In this document: one piece after another, positions 1 to 9,758 of the stretch | Layout: each line of letters starts with the position of its first letter | Position numbering within the stretch: the first letter of the stretch is position 1 | From: DATGUN01 sp035301285 | GTDB lineage: Bacteria; Bacillota; Bacilli; Bacillales; Amphibacillaceae | DNA length: 64,000 bases | Assembly (NCBI GenBank): GCA_035301285.1 | Contig: DATGUN010000027.1 | Coordinates: 18,778 to 82,777, forward strand | Direction of reading: 5' to 3' | Notes under the pieces: model-generated | Told to the model about the DNA's origin: nothing | What the model saw: the letters and a program-made list of their open reading frames with translations, nothing else | The model's database searches: none | Translations under genes and position numbers: made by a program

Positions 1-909
1 TTCATCGATTAAATGGGCAGCCGCATCATTCATAAGGGATATCTCACCATTTTTGTCAGTGGCAATCACACCGTCGGACATATGTGATAGGATAGAACTC
101 AATTTACGCCTTTCTTCTTCTATGATGGCTCGGGAATGTTTCAATTTATCATTCATATCATTAAATGTGGCAGCAAATTGACCTATTTCGTCTTTTGCAT
201 AGACATTTACCTTCTGTGAAAAATCTCCTTTAGCCATCGTTTGTGCTTGCAAACGCATTTCGGATAACGGCTTGGTAATGGTCCGCGCAACCAAAATACC
301 GATGATGGCTGAAATGACAATGGCCAGTATCGATCCTTTAAAGAAGATATCATTGATATCCTGCAACTGGCTGAACACACTTTCCATTGAAGAGGTAACA
401 TATACCGCCCCCACAACATTATCCTCTTCATCGAGTATCGGAACCGCCTTGACGTAAATACGTCCGCCTCGATCGGGATTAATGACCGTATTCTCACGTG
501 AACTGGAAAGTGACATCGCCGATTGTACCATTTCATTGGTTATCTTTTTTCCCACATTGGCTCTGTTTAAGTGGTCATTTGTTCCAATCAACCTGTTTTG
601 CTTATCGATGACTTGAATGTTCAAACTCGTCACATTTTCTGTTTCCACATCTGTCACAATATCCTGCACTTCTTCTTCAAGTGTCGGTTCATCTGAATCT
701 TCATTGTGTTCCCTGGCAAAAGCCTGTTTCAGGTTATAGCCCAGTAAATCGACACTTGCGGTGACAGACTCCTTGAAGTTCTCGGTTAACTCATCTTCCA
801 GCTTACTGGAAAAATACGACCCGATAACTTGAATGGCCACAAGCAGCAACAGAATATAAATGATGATGAATTTCAATTGGATGGAACGAAAAAACCCCAC
901 TTTTTGCAT
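1..909 (-). CDS. walK: Sensor histidine kinase WalK (YycG), N-terminal part; gene runs off the window
   Basis: Membrane sensor kinase of the essential WalKR system, which controls cell-wall hydrolases. Only the first 303 codons are present and the frame stays open to base 1. The start is the ATG at 909, six bases after the walR stop, and it begins MQKVGFFRSIQLKF, very like Bacillus WalK. In order one sees a first membrane helix (about residues 13-32), an extracytoplasmic sensor domain, a second helix near residues 185-205, a HAMP linker (starting ARTITKPLSEM) and the beginning of a PAS domain (LSSILSHMSDGVIATD). The kinase core lies outside the window. It is co-directional with walR and certainly in the same operon. 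Confidence 0.96.
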   Translation of the reverse strand, partial: MQKVGFFRSIQLKFIIIYILLLLVAIQVIGSYFSSKLEDELTENFKESVTASVDLLGYNLKQAFAREHNEDSDEPTLEEEVQDIVTDVETENVTSLNIQVIDKQNRLIGTNDHLNRANVGKKITNEMVQSAMSLSSSRENTVINPDRGGRIYVKAVPILDEEDNVVGAVYVTSSMESVFSQLQDINDIFFKGSILAIVISAIIGILVARTITKPLSEMRLQAQTMAKGDFSQKVNVYAKDEIGQFAATFNDMNDKLKHSRAIIEEERRKLSSILSHMSDGVIATDKNGEISLMNDAAAHLIDE

Positions 910-914
910 AAGCC

Positions 915-1619
915 TTACTCCTGATCTGGTTTACGTAAATAATATCCGACACCCCTGCGTGTCACAATCCACATCGGGTTGCTCGGATTCTCCTCGATTT
1001 TCTCCCTTAATCGTCTGACGGTAACATCAACCGTCCGTACATCACCAAAGTAATCATAACCCCAAACCGTTTCGAGTAAATGTTCACGTGTCATGACTTG
1101 TCCGGTATGGCGGGCGAGATAATGCAGGAGCTCAAACTCCCGGTGTGTCAAATCCAAATGTTCCCCGTTCCGTGACACGGCATAAGCATCAGGATGTATC
1201 GTCAACTTCCCGATATGGATTTCCTTCGTTGTCGGAACCCCATCTTCTGGAATAGCTTGCTGTCTGCGAAGGTTTGCTTTGACCCGGGCTATCACTTCCC
1301 TGTTACTGAAGGGTTTCGTGACATAATCATCCGCCCCGAGTTCCAGACCGAGCACTTTATCGATTTCCGCATCTTTCGCCGTCAACATGATAATCGGCAT
1401 TTGCTGTGTTTTGCGGATTTCCCGGCATACTTCATTCCCATCACGGTTTGGGAGCATGATGTCCAACAACACCAAATCCGGCTCCTCCGATTCAGCAAGT
1501 TCTACCGCTTCGTCTCCATCATACGCACAAATGACGTCATAGCCCTCTTTTTCCAAGTTGAATTTCAAAATATCTGCAATTGGCTGTTCGTCATCTACAA
1601 CTAAAATCTTATACGCCAT
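915..1619 (-). CDS. walR: Response regulator WalR (YycF)
   Basis: OmpR/PhoB-family response regulator that partners WalK and controls peptidoglycan hydrolase genes. Its 234 aa are close to the family length. The receiver domain shows the acidic pair (VVDDEQ), phosphoacceptor Asp53 (LVLLDIMLP), the conserved Thr (MLTAKDAE) and Lys (VTKPF). A winged-helix DNA-binding domain occupies about residues 130-230 (LTHREFELLHYLARH, VWGYDYFGDVRTVDVTVRRLR). It is the first gene of the walRK operon here. Confidence 0.98.
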   Translation of the reverse strand: MAYKILVVDDEQPIADILKFNLEKEGYDVICAYDGDEAVELAESEEPDLVLLDIMLPNRDGNEVCREIRKTQQMPIIMLTAKDAEIDKVLGLELGADDYVTKPFSNREVIARVKANLRRQQAIPEDGVPTTKEIHIGKLTIHPDAYAVSRNGEHLDLTHREFELLHYLARHTGQVMTREHLLETVWGYDYFGDVRTVDVTVRRLREKIEENPSNPMWIVTRRGVGYYLRKPDQE

Positions 1620-2029
1620 TTTCTATCAATCCTTTCCATCATTCATAACGATATCTATAGTTTTATTGATTGGATCATAACATACCCAGTGCAAATGAAA
1701 GCAACCCTTTCATGTAGCTGTCTCTCTTGAAACATACTTTGCTCTATTTTAGCTTATATAAATTTAAAAGTCTTTCGATAACATTGTAACATAAAAGCGA
1801 TGATTATTAACTTACCCGCTACTTTTGACGTGATAAATCAAGATCGTCAACCTTGCAAGCACAAAAAAGCGGTGCATGATGCCACATTCATCATCACACA
1901 CCAAATCTTTCTCTATCTATTGAATATATCCAGTTAGGCTTTTCAGATCATCCTTTTCATGGGCTTCAAAATGGTAGAGGCAAACCTGCTGAAGCAACGC
2001 ACCTTATGTCAAACTACCCGATACATTCA
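1620..2029. other. Intergenic region upstream of walR
   Basis: About 410 bases without a convincing gene. On the minus strand, TGTTACAAT at 1783-1791 is a plausible extended -10 element for walR, but I see no good -35 partner. On the minus strand, 1917-2003 is an open stretch of 28 codons ending in TAG (contains LYHFEAHEKDDLKSL). It has a coding-like composition but no start codon with a ribosome binding site, so it may be a gene remnant or chance. Confidence 0.3.
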
Positions 2030-2066
2030 AAAAAGGTAATGCGCTACGATCACGCATTACCTTTTT
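2030..2066 (-). terminator. Rho-independent terminator of purA
   Basis: Perfect inverted repeat AAGGTAATGCG / CGCATTACCTT with a 9-base loop, flanked by A and T runs, so it would work in both directions. It lies directly after the purA stop codon. Confidence 0.9.
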
Positions 2067-2068
2067 CA

Positions 2069-3355
2069 TCAACGATAAACTTTTTTAACCATATTTGTTT
2101 CCGTCCGATCAGGTCCTACTGAAAATATCGATAACGGAATGCCAGTCAGCTGTGAAATCCGTTCCAAGTAATGACGGGCGTTTTCCGGTAAATCACCGAG
2201 ATTCCTGACATCCGAAATATCTTCGTGCCACCCTGGCATTTCTTCATAAATCGGCTCACATTCGGCCAACACGGATAAGCTTGCCGGAAACGCATGAAGT
2301 GTTTCGCCTTTATACCGATACGCTACACAAATTTTCACCGTGTCGATACCCGTCATCACATCCAACGAATTCAATGACAAGTCGGTAATACCGCTCACTC
2401 GTCCTGCGTGCCGGACAACAACACTGTCAAACCAACCGACACGTCGCGGACGGCCGGTCGTCGTGCCATATTCATTACCGACATCCCGTATCCGATCACC
2501 AATCTCATCATCCAGTTCTGTTGGGAACGGGCCATCGCCAACCCGTGTTGTATATGCTTTTGATACGCCGACAACATGATCGATTTTTGACGGACCGACA
2601 CCTGAACCGATTGTCACACCGCCTGCAACGGGATTGGAAGATGTGACAAACGGATACGTTCCCTGATCGATATCGAGCATCACGCCTTGTGCGCCTTCGA
2701 ACAATACACGCTTTCCATCATCAAGGGCTTCGTTCAACACGACAGATGTATCGGTGACGTATTGTGCCAACTCCTTGCCATATGCATAATATTCCTCAAC
2801 GATATCATCCGCATTCACGGGTTCTGATTCATAGACTTTTTCAAACAAACGATTCTTTTCCTTTACATTTTGTTCCACTTTTGCACGGAATGTATCTTTA
2901 TCAAGCAGATCGGCAATACGGATGCCACATCTGGCTGCTTTGTCCATATAAGCAGGTCCGATCCCTTTTTTCGTCGTACCGATTTTATGGATTCCTTTAT
3001 CTTCTTCCTGCAGAATATCAAGCTTTATATGATACGGCAAAATGATATGTGCCCGGTTGCTGATCCGAAGATTATCAGTCGAAATATTTCTTTCATGTAA
3101 ATAGGCAATCTCTTCACAGAAAGCCTTCGGGTCAATGACCATCCCATTTCCAAGCACACAGATTTTATCATCAAAAAATATACCGGACGGGATCAAATGC
3201 AATTTATACGTAATATCATCGAACTTAATGGTATGCCCAGCATTGTTACCACCTTGATAACGCGCAACAACTTCAGCATTTTGCGATAGGAAATCAGTGA
3301 TCTTCCCTTTTCCTTCATCGCCCCATTGTGTTCCAACTACAACGACTGAGGACAT
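2069..3355 (-). CDS. purA: Adenylosuccinate synthetase
   Basis: Cytosolic enzyme of AMP synthesis; it makes adenylosuccinate from IMP, aspartate and GTP. The 428 aa match the family length. The GTP-binding start (GTQWGDEGKGK), the NNAGHT motif and the TTTGRPRRVGWFD segment are present. ATG at 3355 follows a GGAGGTG ribosome binding site. It is a single-gene unit with its own promoter, two PurR boxes upstream and a terminator downstream, so repression by PurR when adenine nucleotides are plentiful is expected. Confidence 0.98.
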   Translation of the reverse strand: MSSVVVVGTQWGDEGKGKITDFLSQNAEVVARYQGGNNAGHTIKFDDITYKLHLIPSGIFFDDKICVLGNGMVIDPKAFCEEIAYLHERNISTDNLRISNRAHIILPYHIKLDILQEEDKGIHKIGTTKKGIGPAYMDKAARCGIRIADLLDKDTFRAKVEQNVKEKNRLFEKVYESEPVNADDIVEEYYAYGKELAQYVTDTSVVLNEALDDGKRVLFEGAQGVMLDIDQGTYPFVTSSNPVAGGVTIGSGVGPSKIDHVVGVSKAYTTRVGDGPFPTELDDEIGDRIRDVGNEYGTTTGRPRRVGWFDSVVVRHAGRVSGITDLSLNSLDVMTGIDTVKICVAYRYKGETLHAFPASLSVLAECEPIYEEMPGWHEDISDVRNLGDLPENARHYLERISQLTGIPLSIFSVGPDRTETNMVKKVYR

Positions 3356-3407
3356 GACGCACCTCCATAATTTTATCTATCATATGTGTTTTATTCTCAC
3401 AAGAGTT

Positions 3408-3436
3408 ATTTTATCAGTAATTATAGAAGAGGTCAA
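3408..3436 (-). promoter_or_regulatory. SigA-type promoter of purA
   Basis: On the minus strand, TTGACC (3436-3431) and TAAAAT (3413-3408) are separated by exactly 17 bases. The transcript would have a leader of roughly 45 bases before the purA start. Confidence 0.7.
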
Positions 3437-3444
3437 TTCATAAA

Positions 3445-3480
3445 ACGAACATTACATTAAACAGCAACATTATTGTTCGT
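3445..3480. promoter_or_regulatory. Pair of inverted PurR boxes upstream of purA
   Basis: ACGAACATT (3445-3453) and its near-inverse ATTGTTCGT (3472-3480) are separated by 18 bases and sit just upstream of the -35 element. PurR of Bacillus and relatives binds paired, oppositely oriented boxes with a central CGAA core, and purA is a known PurR target in B. subtilis. Confidence 0.75.
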
Positions 3481-3640
3481 TTAAAGACAAAAACACTTCA
3501 TTTCTAGTTATTCCAGAAATATAATACGCAGCTTTAGCCTGATTATGGCTCAGAGCATCTACCCAAAAGCGACTTCACAGTGTCTTCTTTTCCAGAGCTG
3601 TATGTATGAGATGCTTTTAAATATGGATATCCTGCAATCA

Positions 3641-4660
3641 TCAAGCCATTTCCCATGAAAACCAACTCCCATGACCATCGGTTTTGCCTATGGTGTGTGT
3701 ATGCTCACATCCATTCAGATAATAATCCAAATGCAGATATCGGTCTTGTATATTATTGTACAAGTGAAAAACATCACGCTGCCTACCGATCTGCCTTATG
3801 TTTTCCAATAGCTTCGATTGTTCGTCTCGCGATAATTGATTTGCCACATGTGTATGAAAAATACATATGGCCGCGTTTTGCGGGATGCCATTAACAATCT
3901 CCGGTATCAACTGCACACCATCACCTTCGATCATATCCAAATGATTTTTTCTCACTTCTTTTGCAGCAGCTTCAAACAACTTGTGCCTCTCATGATGACT
4001 CGGCCAGATAAGCGACATCAGCCATAAATAATCTTCCGGATTGTTCAGATCATTGATATGTAAATCAATTCCTGTTCTGGATACAACCGTCGGGCTTTTA
4101 GAATGTAAAGAAGGTCCCCCAGTAATAGCACTCTTTACATACACATCTGCTTCTGGATTACCATAAATGGTATCATTTCCATAAGAATAGCCATATTTAT
4201 CCCATAGTAGCTGCAATCCAGCGCTCGTTCCCAATTCTATCAAAGCCAATGGCTTTTGGGCCTTTTCGGAAATGAAACAAAAACACGGGTAAAGATAGCT
4301 GCATCGCCTGACCTCATTTGTTTGAACAAATTTATTGTTTAATAAAGATATAATAGCATCACTGTGTTTCGTGCAAAACTCTTTGAAATATAAAAAACTA
4401 TCCTCTGGATCGTTGGGTGATGACACGATGCTTCCATAAAATGTTTTTAATTTGTGGTTTGGATCTTGGAGCAATAGAAAATGAACAGCTCCGAACAACA
4501 GATTAGGTATCGGTTGTCCAGGACGAGCGTGCATGCAAATATCCAGGATATAATCATCTTCCGCTATTTTCATTGACAACTGTTCATATAAATCACACGA
4601 ACCCTTGCATTCTTCTCGTGCAAATGTCTTGAATCGGTTCGAAATCATCGCCTTATCCAT
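3641..4660 (-). CDS. DUF2332 family protein
   Basis: Protein of unknown function, 339 aa from the ATG at 4660, which has a GAGGGAG site 6 bases upstream; the frame extends 5 codons further to a GTG. No signal peptide or membrane helices. The N-terminal part (CMHARPGQPIPNLLFGAVHF) and the ALIELGTSAGLQLLWD glycine-rich segment are typical of DUF2332; the latter resembles a nucleotide or SAM-binding loop, but that is inference. It sits alone between purA and the dnaC operon, where B. subtilis has other genes, so it is probably a lineage-specific insertion. Confidence 0.75.
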   Translation of the reverse strand: MDKAMISNRFKTFAREECKGSCDLYEQLSMKIAEDDYILDICMHARPGQPIPNLLFGAVHFLLLQDPNHKLKTFYGSIVSSPNDPEDSFLYFKEFCTKHSDAIISLLNNKFVQTNEVRRCSYLYPCFCFISEKAQKPLALIELGTSAGLQLLWDKYGYSYGNDTIYGNPEADVYVKSAITGGPSLHSKSPTVVSRTGIDLHINDLNNPEDYLWLMSLIWPSHHERHKLFEAAAKEVRKNHLDMIEGDGVQLIPEIVNGIPQNAAICIFHTHVANQLSRDEQSKLLENIRQIGRQRDVFHLYNNIQDRYLHLDYYLNGCEHTHTIGKTDGHGSWFSWEMA

Positions 4661-4722
4661 ACGAGTCTCCCTCACTTTATGACATAATACATGAATTTTG
4701 AATTTTCAAACTCCAGTACTCT

Positions 4723-4765
4723 AAAAAATGGGTGTGCATCGTCATACGTCCATTGCCCACCCATT
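4723..4765 (-). terminator. Terminator of the gdpP-rplI-dnaC operon
   Basis: On the minus strand AATGGGTG pairs with CACCCATT across a long loop and is followed by a T run (ATTTTTT). It lies about 30 bases after the dnaC stop. Confidence 0.7.
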
Positions 4766-4796
4766 CTTTATCCAACCGGTTCACGCTATATGCCGT

Positions 4797-6170
4797 TCAC
4801 ATCTGCACGGGTTCCGGTGGTATATCACTTGATTCGTAACGATGATCCAAGTCGACGAATTTATTATATTCTTTGACGAAAGCCAACTCCACTGTCCCAA
4901 CCGGACCGTTACGCTGTTTGGAAATAATGATTTCGATAATATTCTGTTTTTCCGATTCCTGATCATAATAATCATCACGGTACAAGAAACCAACAATATC
5001 AGCATCTTGCTCGATACTTCCCGATTCACGTAAATCAGACATCATCGGGCGTTTATCCTGACGTGACTCAACACCCCGTGATAGCTGCGACAAAGCAATC
5101 AACGGCACATTCAACTCACGTGCCAATCCTTTTAATGATCTCGAAATCTCGGAAACTTCCTGTTGCCTGTTCTCTTTGGAATTGCCGCTTCCTTGAATAA
5201 GTTGTAAATAGTCGATTACAATCATGCCTAATCCATGTTCTTGCTTTAGACGTCGGCATTTCGAGCGGATTTCACTGACACGGATACCTGGTGTGTCATC
5301 GATATATATGCCGGCGTTGGATAAACTCCCCATCGCCATCGTCAATTTACTCCAATCATCGGTTTCCAATTTCCCTGTCCGTATCTTCGTGGCATCAATA
5401 TTTCCCTCAGCACTCAACATACGGGAGACCAGTTGCTCGGCCCCCATCTCCAGACTGAAAATAGCCACATTTTCATCTGTGTTAATGGCCACATTCTGTG
5501 CGATATTCAGAGCGAATGCGGTTTTACCGACAGATGGGCGCGCCGCTATGATAATCAGATCATTGCGCTGAAAACCAGAAGTAATATGATCCAAATCGCG
5601 ATACCCAGTTGCAAGACCGGTAATGTCCGCATCGTGATGGTGAAGATGTTCGATATTATCATAGACTTCGATCAGTACATCTTTTATTTCACGGAAAGCT
5701 GACACGTTTTTACGGTGTGACACTTCCAGAATGCTCTTCTCGGCCTCATTCAGAACCTCATCAACGTCATCTTCTTTCTGGAAACCACTTGTGACGATAT
5801 CGGTCGCTGTCCGGATCAAACGGCGCAATAAGGCCTTTTCTTCAACAATCTGGCTGTAATATTGAATATTCGCCGCAGTAGGTACACTCCCGGCAATATC
5901 ACCCAAATACGAAACACCGCCCGCTTCCTCCAATGTTTTCTCATTGGAAAGCATCGTTGTCACAGTCACAAGATCAATCGGCTCACCTTTGTCACTCAGC
6001 TTCATCATTGTCTGAAAAATACGTTGATGGCTGGAACGGTAAAAATCTTCCGGTTGCAATCGTTCTGATGCAGCGGAAAATTGTTCCGGTTCCAAAAAGA
6101 TAGCCCCGATAACCGCCTGTTCCGCTTCTATATTATGTGGTGGTGTACGATCATTCCATAATTCACTCAT
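4797..6170 (-). CDS. dnaC: Replicative DNA helicase (DnaB family, DnaC in Bacillus)
   Basis: Hexameric 5'-3' helicase that unwinds DNA at the replication fork. 457 aa from ATG 6170, preceded by GGGGG at 7 bases; an in-frame TTG lies two codons upstream. The N-terminal domain (PPHNIEAEQAVIGAIF) is followed by a RecA-like domain with Walker A (ARPSVGKTAFALN), Walker B (MIVIDYLQLI) and the LSRGVESR arginine segment. It ends the gdpP-rplI-dnaC transcription unit. Confidence 0.97.
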   Translation of the reverse strand: MSELWNDRTPPHNIEAEQAVIGAIFLEPEQFSAASERLQPEDFYRSSHQRIFQTMMKLSDKGEPIDLVTVTTMLSNEKTLEEAGGVSYLGDIAGSVPTAANIQYYSQIVEEKALLRRLIRTATDIVTSGFQKEDDVDEVLNEAEKSILEVSHRKNVSAFREIKDVLIEVYDNIEHLHHHDADITGLATGYRDLDHITSGFQRNDLIIIAARPSVGKTAFALNIAQNVAINTDENVAIFSLEMGAEQLVSRMLSAEGNIDATKIRTGKLETDDWSKLTMAMGSLSNAGIYIDDTPGIRVSEIRSKCRRLKQEHGLGMIVIDYLQLIQGSGNSKENRQQEVSEISRSLKGLARELNVPLIALSQLSRGVESRQDKRPMMSDLRESGSIEQDADIVGFLYRDDYYDQESEKQNIIEIIISKQRNGPVGTVELAFVKEYNKFVDLDHRYESSDIPPEPVQM

Positions 6171-6247
6171 AATCAATCCCCCATCAGAGGTTACATGCTG
6201 ATATTAATTTCTGTTTTCCTTATAACACAAATACACTTTATTCCTTT

Positions 6248-6694
6248 TTATTTTTCAGTTACATGGACCCGAATGTTTCCCTTGACTTCATGATGTAATT
6301 TAACAGGTACATTCGTATACCCTAAAGCACGGATAGGTGTATCCAATTCAATCTTACGCTTATCGATTTTATAGCCAAACGTCTTTTCCAGCTCTTCAGC
6401 GATATTTTTACTTGTAATCGAGCCAAACAATTGACCGGCATCACCAGACTTAGCTTTGATTTCTACCGTCGTATCCGCTAATTTTTCCTTAAGGTTTTCC
6501 GCTTCCTCTTTTTCCTCTTGCTTGATTTCTTCCTGTTTTTTCTTTTTCGCTTGTAACTCCTTCAAATTACCGCCTGTCGCTTCTTTAGCATAGTTATATT
6601 TCAATAGATAATTCCGTGCATAGCCATCCGCAACATTTTTGACGTCGCCTTTTTTGCCTTTCCCCTTAACGTCCTGCAAAAAAATCACTTTCAT
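6248..6694 (-). CDS. rplI: 50S ribosomal protein L9
   Basis: Large-subunit ribosomal protein, 148 aa as expected. It has the N-terminal rRNA-binding domain (MKVIFLQDVKGKGKKGDVKNV), a long lysine/glutamate-rich connecting helix (about residues 42-75) and the C-terminal domain. Its start codon overlaps the gdpP stop by 4 bases, which indicates translational coupling. Confidence 0.97.
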   Translation of the reverse strand: MKVIFLQDVKGKGKKGDVKNVADGYARNYLLKYNYAKEATGGNLKELQAKKKKQEEIKQEEKEEAENLKEKLADTTVEIKAKSGDAGQLFGSITSKNIAEELEKTFGYKIDKRKIELDTPIRALGYTNVPVKLHHEVKGNIRVHVTEK

Positions 6695-8664
6695 GATTCG
6701 TCTCCTCCTTCATAATACGTCTGTAACAATTCTTTTAACCAGTTATATACGTCATCAATCGTTTTATCCTCAATTTGTGTCGCAGCGTTGGTCAAGTGCC
6801 CACCACCATTCATTTTTTCCATGATGACTTGGACATTGACGTCTCCTAGCGATCTAGCACTTACTCCAATTTTACCATCATCCCGTTCAGAAATGGCAAA
6901 TGATGCTTTAATGCCCGTCATGGTCAATAGTGTATCCGCTGTTTGTGCCAAAAGAACCGAACCATATATTTCTCCTGGATCTCCTTTCGTAATGGCAACA
7001 ACATCATGAACTATTTCGGCGCGTTCAATCAATTTACTGCGTTTTACATACACATCCAGATCTTCCTTCATAAACTGTTGGACAAGAACCGTATCTGCTC
7101 CCTTGGAACGTAAATAGGAAGCGGCATCAAACGTCCGGGAACCTGTTCGAAGTGTGAAACTCTTCGTATCGACAATTATTCCCGATAACAGTGCAGTAGC
7201 TTCAAGCATATTCAATTTCAAACCATCAGGCTGATATTCCAACAGTTCTGTAATCAACTCAGAGGCAGACGATGCATATGGTTCCATATAAACCAATGTC
7301 GGGCTTTCGATAAAGTCTTCCGCCCTTCGGTGATGGTCGATGACAACTCTATACTCCGATTTGGTAAGAATACGTGGATTGGATACCATTGATGGCTTAT
7401 GTGTGTCAACAACAACAACCAAAGTACGATTTGATGTCAATTCTTCCGCTTCTTCTGGATCGATGAAATGATTCCATAAATCCTCTTTTTTGATACGTTC
7501 AATCAACCGAAAAATCCCCGTATCGACATCTCTCGGGTCGAAAACGAAATGGGCATCTGTTTCGTTTGCCTCAGCAATTTTCAATATGCCGATACCTGCT
7601 CCGACTGCGTCCATGTCAGGTGCTTTATGTCCCATGATGACGACATTATCGCTTGCCTTGATAAGTTCTTTCAGAGCATGTGAAATGACACGCGCACGTA
7701 CCCTTGTGCGTTTTTCCATCGGATTTGTTTTTCCACCGTAAAAGCGGACTTTTCCCGTTTCATCTTTAATGGCAACCTGATCACCGCCTCTGCCAAGTGC
7801 AAGGTCAAGGCTGGATTGTGCTTGTTCGCCCATTCCAGGGAGATCCAAACTGCCGACACCGACACCAATACTCAGTGTCACTTGAAGATTTTCACCTGCT
7901 TTTATTTCACGGACTTCATCTAAAATATCAAACTTGGTCCGCTCCAACTGATTCAAGATTTCATTCGACCCGACCGCGATAAATCGATCCTGTGATGTTC
8001 GTTTCATAAACAGACCATTTTCATGTGCCCAATTGTTCAAAACGGACGTCACTTTTGAATTCAATTGACTCTTCAAAGTGTCTTCCATATTTTGGGTAAT
8101 TTCTTCATAGTTATCCAAATAGATGATTGCGAGTATCGTCTGTTCATTATGATAACGTACTTGCAAATCACGTTGCTCCGTTCGCTCAAACAAATAGAGG
8201 AGCCGCTCTTCTTTTCGTATGGTAACCTGAAATGTTTTTCCTCCCAGCTGGACCCATTGATTCGTCTTGTTTTCTTTTATCAACGGAATCAACTCTTCCG
8301 AAAGGACATGGAGGGATTTACCAACCAATGTATCTACATCAGCGGTCAAGTCATTCATAAACGGATTGGACCATTCGATAAAGTAATCTTCATTAAATAA
8401 AACGATTCCTATGGGCATTTCCAACAACGCTTCTTCGCCGATTTTTTTAACCCGATGGGAAATCGTTGCAATATATGCTTCTGTTTCATGAATCATTGTT
8501 TTTTCTTTACGAAAACTATAATAAAAAGACACGGCTAATAAAAACGTCATGATTAATCCCAATATCCATTGGAAATACCATATGACAACAAGTAAAATAA
8601 TCGACACGATATACATAACGCCTAAATAACCGCTAATTTTAGGCTTCTTTTGTTCTGTTGCCAT
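6691..8664 (-). CDS. gdpP: Cyclic-di-AMP phosphodiesterase GdpP (YybT)
   Basis: Membrane-anchored phosphodiesterase that hydrolyses c-di-AMP to pApA. 657 aa. Order: two membrane helices (about residues 10-52), a PAS-like haem-binding domain, a degenerate GGDEF domain, then DHH and DHHA1 domains. The catalytic metal motifs are visible: GHKAPDMDAVG, VVVDTHKP and VVIDHHRRAED, and the GGGH motif near the C-terminus (MNGGGHLTNAA). It lies between yybS and rplI as in B. subtilis and is expected to affect osmotic and cell-wall homeostasis. Confidence 0.97.
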   Translation of the reverse strand: MATEQKKPKISGYLGVMYIVSIILLVVIWYFQWILGLIMTFLLAVSFYYSFRKEKTMIHETEAYIATISHRVKKIGEEALLEMPIGIVLFNEDYFIEWSNPFMNDLTADVDTLVGKSLHVLSEELIPLIKENKTNQWVQLGGKTFQVTIRKEERLLYLFERTEQRDLQVRYHNEQTILAIIYLDNYEEITQNMEDTLKSQLNSKVTSVLNNWAHENGLFMKRTSQDRFIAVGSNEILNQLERTKFDILDEVREIKAGENLQVTLSIGVGVGSLDLPGMGEQAQSSLDLALGRGGDQVAIKDETGKVRFYGGKTNPMEKRTRVRARVISHALKELIKASDNVVIMGHKAPDMDAVGAGIGILKIAEANETDAHFVFDPRDVDTGIFRLIERIKKEDLWNHFIDPEEAEELTSNRTLVVVVDTHKPSMVSNPRILTKSEYRVVIDHHRRAEDFIESPTLVYMEPYASSASELITELLEYQPDGLKLNMLEATALLSGIIVDTKSFTLRTGSRTFDAASYLRSKGADTVLVQQFMKEDLDVYVKRSKLIERAEIVHDVVAITKGDPGEIYGSVLLAQTADTLLTMTGIKASFAISERDDGKIGVSARSLGDVNVQVIMEKMNGGGHLTNAATQIEDKTIDDVYNWLKELLQTYYEGGDES

Positions 8665-8698
8665 CAGATCAACACCTGCTTTCTCTGTAAACCATATG

Positions 8699-9634
8699 TC
8701 ATTTCTTATCTCCAGATAACCTGTGTTTGACCGAAAAGCCTAAATCGATAATACCAAGAATTCGAATAATATAAAACAAAACAGGCAATAACAATCCTAG
8801 AAATATACTGATGATTGGAATGGCTTTTGGCCACTTCTTGACATGTGAAAAACAAAATATCAGTGAAAAGCCTTGGATTGTCAGTAAAATGGTCGCCAAC
8901 ATGATAATGTTAACAACACCGATGTATAAAAATGATTGCTGGTCAATATCAAAAAAGGTAAAGATCAAAGCCAAAAAGTAAATCCAAATGACAGATGTCG
9001 GCAAATCAAATTTACGAAATGGCGGAAAGCCCTTTTGTTTCCCTTCAATTCTATTTATTATTTTATAACTCAACCATAAGCCGACAAATGCATATAAAAT
9101 GGACATGACCACAATACCAGCAGGAATCAAATCCTTCAGAATCATAACTTGTTCCGTAAACATTTGGTACATGTCATCATTTATTTGATTCATGATATCC
9201 ATGCTTTCTACAAGATTCAATGACTCATCAACCGCTTCGTCAAACATTGCCATTATGTCAATCTTCAACACAACTTGAACAAATGCATATACAAAGACCA
9301 ATCCGATTGCAAAACCGATTGTTCCTGCAGCCCATGTTTCATAAGGCTTTAAACCTTTATAGATGGCACATCCAGTCACAATACCACCAACAGCTACCAA
9401 TACAGTCATCGGCATCGTAGCGCCTGCCGCTATGAAAATAGATAATAAAATGGCGACTAAACCCATCAACAGGGATGGTTTCCAATTATAACGTGAAGCA
9501 AATATAATGAAAGGGACTGGAAGTATTAAAAAAACAACCATTCCTACGACAGGAAGATAAAGTGCGATTACCAACAAAATACTATATAATACAGTTAGCA
9601 ATGCACCCTCCGTAATCATTTTTGATTCATTCAT
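8699..9634 (-). CDS. yybS: YybS family membrane protein (DUF2232)
   Basis: Integral membrane protein of unknown function, 311 aa with about eight hydrophobic helices. DUF2232 / YybS is recognised from the N-terminal segment (ITEGALLTVLYSILLVIALY) and from its place directly upstream of gdpP. The start ATG at 9634 has a GAGGTG site 9 bases away. The family resembles substrate-specific components of energy-coupled uptake systems, but no substrate can be assigned. Confidence 0.85.
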   Translation of the reverse strand: MNESKMITEGALLTVLYSILLVIALYLPVVGMVVFLILPVPFIIFASRYNWKPSLLMGLVAILLSIFIAAGATMPMTVLVAVGGIVTGCAIYKGLKPYETWAAGTIGFAIGLVFVYAFVQVVLKIDIMAMFDEAVDESLNLVESMDIMNQINDDMYQMFTEQVMILKDLIPAGIVVMSILYAFVGLWLSYKIINRIEGKQKGFPPFRKFDLPTSVIWIYFLALIFTFFDIDQQSFLYIGVVNIIMLATILLTIQGFSLIFCFSHVKKWPKAIPIISIFLGLLLPVLFYIIRILGIIDLGFSVKHRLSGDKK

Positions 9635-9702
9635 CGATCATGGCACCTCAAATAACTCTGTGATAAAGATACGATTTGTATCCATTTAAACTTTTTTGTC
9701 TC

Positions 9703-9718
9703 GTTATCATATGATAAC
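9703..9718. repeat. Perfect 16-bp palindrome upstream of yybS
   Basis: GTTATCATATGATAAC is a perfect dyad about 70 bases upstream of yybS. A 16-bp perfect palindrome is a reasonable candidate operator, but no regulator can be named. Confidence 0.45.
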
Positions 9719-9758
9719 ACGATTTACAGGGGTTTGGGTATGGAAACAATTAAAATAT

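Noticed and set aside
481..500. parS-like CACGTG in walK
   Set aside because: Only the central hexamer and two flanking bases match; the outer arms do not.
1286..1300. CCCGGG in walR as a Noc site
   Set aside because: The flanks do not match ATTT/AAAT; it is ordinary coding sequence.
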